A DNA stretch of 5,461 nucleotides from Elusimicrobiota bacterium (GTDB lineage: Bacteria > Elusimicrobiota > Elusimicrobia > FEN-1173). The notes beneath the pieces are model-generated. The model was not told the DNA's origin, did not search any database, and saw only the letters and a program-made list of their open reading frames with translations. Positions within the stretch are counted from its first letter, which is position 1. The number at the start of each line of letters is the position of its first letter. The stretch spans positions 1 to 5,461 of the forward strand of contig PMLF01000266.1 in NCBI GenBank assembly GCA_003158755.1. Direction: 5' to 3'. This document shows, in pieces, positions 5,388-5,461 of this stretch. Made by a program: the position numbers and the translations under genes.

Positions 5388-5461
5388 AAAGGTAAAAGGA
5401 AAAAGTAAGGAAGAACGTCAGCCTCTTAAATAGATTACCTTACTTTTTCCTTTTTACTTTT
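5380..5461. repeat. A/T-rich imperfect inverted repeat at operon end (possible terminator)
   Basis: GGAAAAAGTAAGG (5398-5410) is perfectly complementary to CCTTACTTTTTCC (5438-5450) across a 27-nt loop. The outer arm AAAAGTAAAAAGG (5380-5392) is complementary to CCTTTTTACTTTT (5449-5461). The left arm carries a 7-nt insertion (TAAAAGG) relative to the right, which is a continuous 24 nt. The element contains the maf stop codon (5385-5387), is strikingly AT-rich in GC-rich DNA, and may extend beyond the window. The T-rich right arm could serve as a weak intrinsic terminator after maf, but the stem is poor in GC and the loop long. A dispersed intergenic repeat is the other reading. Confidence 0.7.

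Overview
The window is GC-rich bacterial DNA, densely packed, with every convincing gene on the + strand. The gene content (arginine biosynthesis, a gamma-class carbonic anhydrase homologue, a GAF/HD-GYP signalling protein, a toxin-antitoxin pair, CutA and Maf) is chromosomal and does not fix a taxon. The ornithine carbamoyltransferase style and the dispersed repeat at the left edge recall uncultured lineages such as Omnitrophota, Elusimicrobiota, Nitrospirota or Deltaproteobacteria. That placement is only an impression.

Layout. Bases 1-22 are the end of a widespread palindromic intergenic repeat. A first co-directional block follows: argF (55-993), a CamH/YrdA-like gamma-carbonic anhydrase homologue (1019-1531) and a 755-residue GAF-coiled coil-GAF-HD-GYP protein (1500-3767) whose start overlaps the preceding gene by 32 nt. 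The HD-GYP domain keeps its HD pair but has lost most other metal ligands, so it is probably not an active cyclic-di-GMP phosphodiesterase.

A short AT-rich gap (3768-3839) carries a well-formed sigma70-type promoter and an operator-like palindrome. They sit directly before a type II toxin-antitoxin pair: an AbrB/SpoVT-fold antitoxin (3840-4079) and a Doc-type Fic-fold toxin (4079-4468). cutA (4465-4791) overlaps the toxin stop by 4 nt and maf (4788-5387) overlaps cutA by 4 nt. The four genes therefore look like one translationally coupled operon driven by the antitoxin-controlled promoter.

The right edge (5380-5461) is an A/T-rich imperfect inverted repeat that contains the maf stop codon and may continue past the window. 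It could act as a terminator or be a dispersed repeat. There is no gene-free stretch longer than 300 bases, and I see no tRNA, rRNA, CRISPR or insertion sequence.

I found no convincing new multi-gene system. The most interesting points are the degenerate HD-GYP protein, the toxin-antitoxin promoter that appears to command cutA and maf, and the repeats at both ends.
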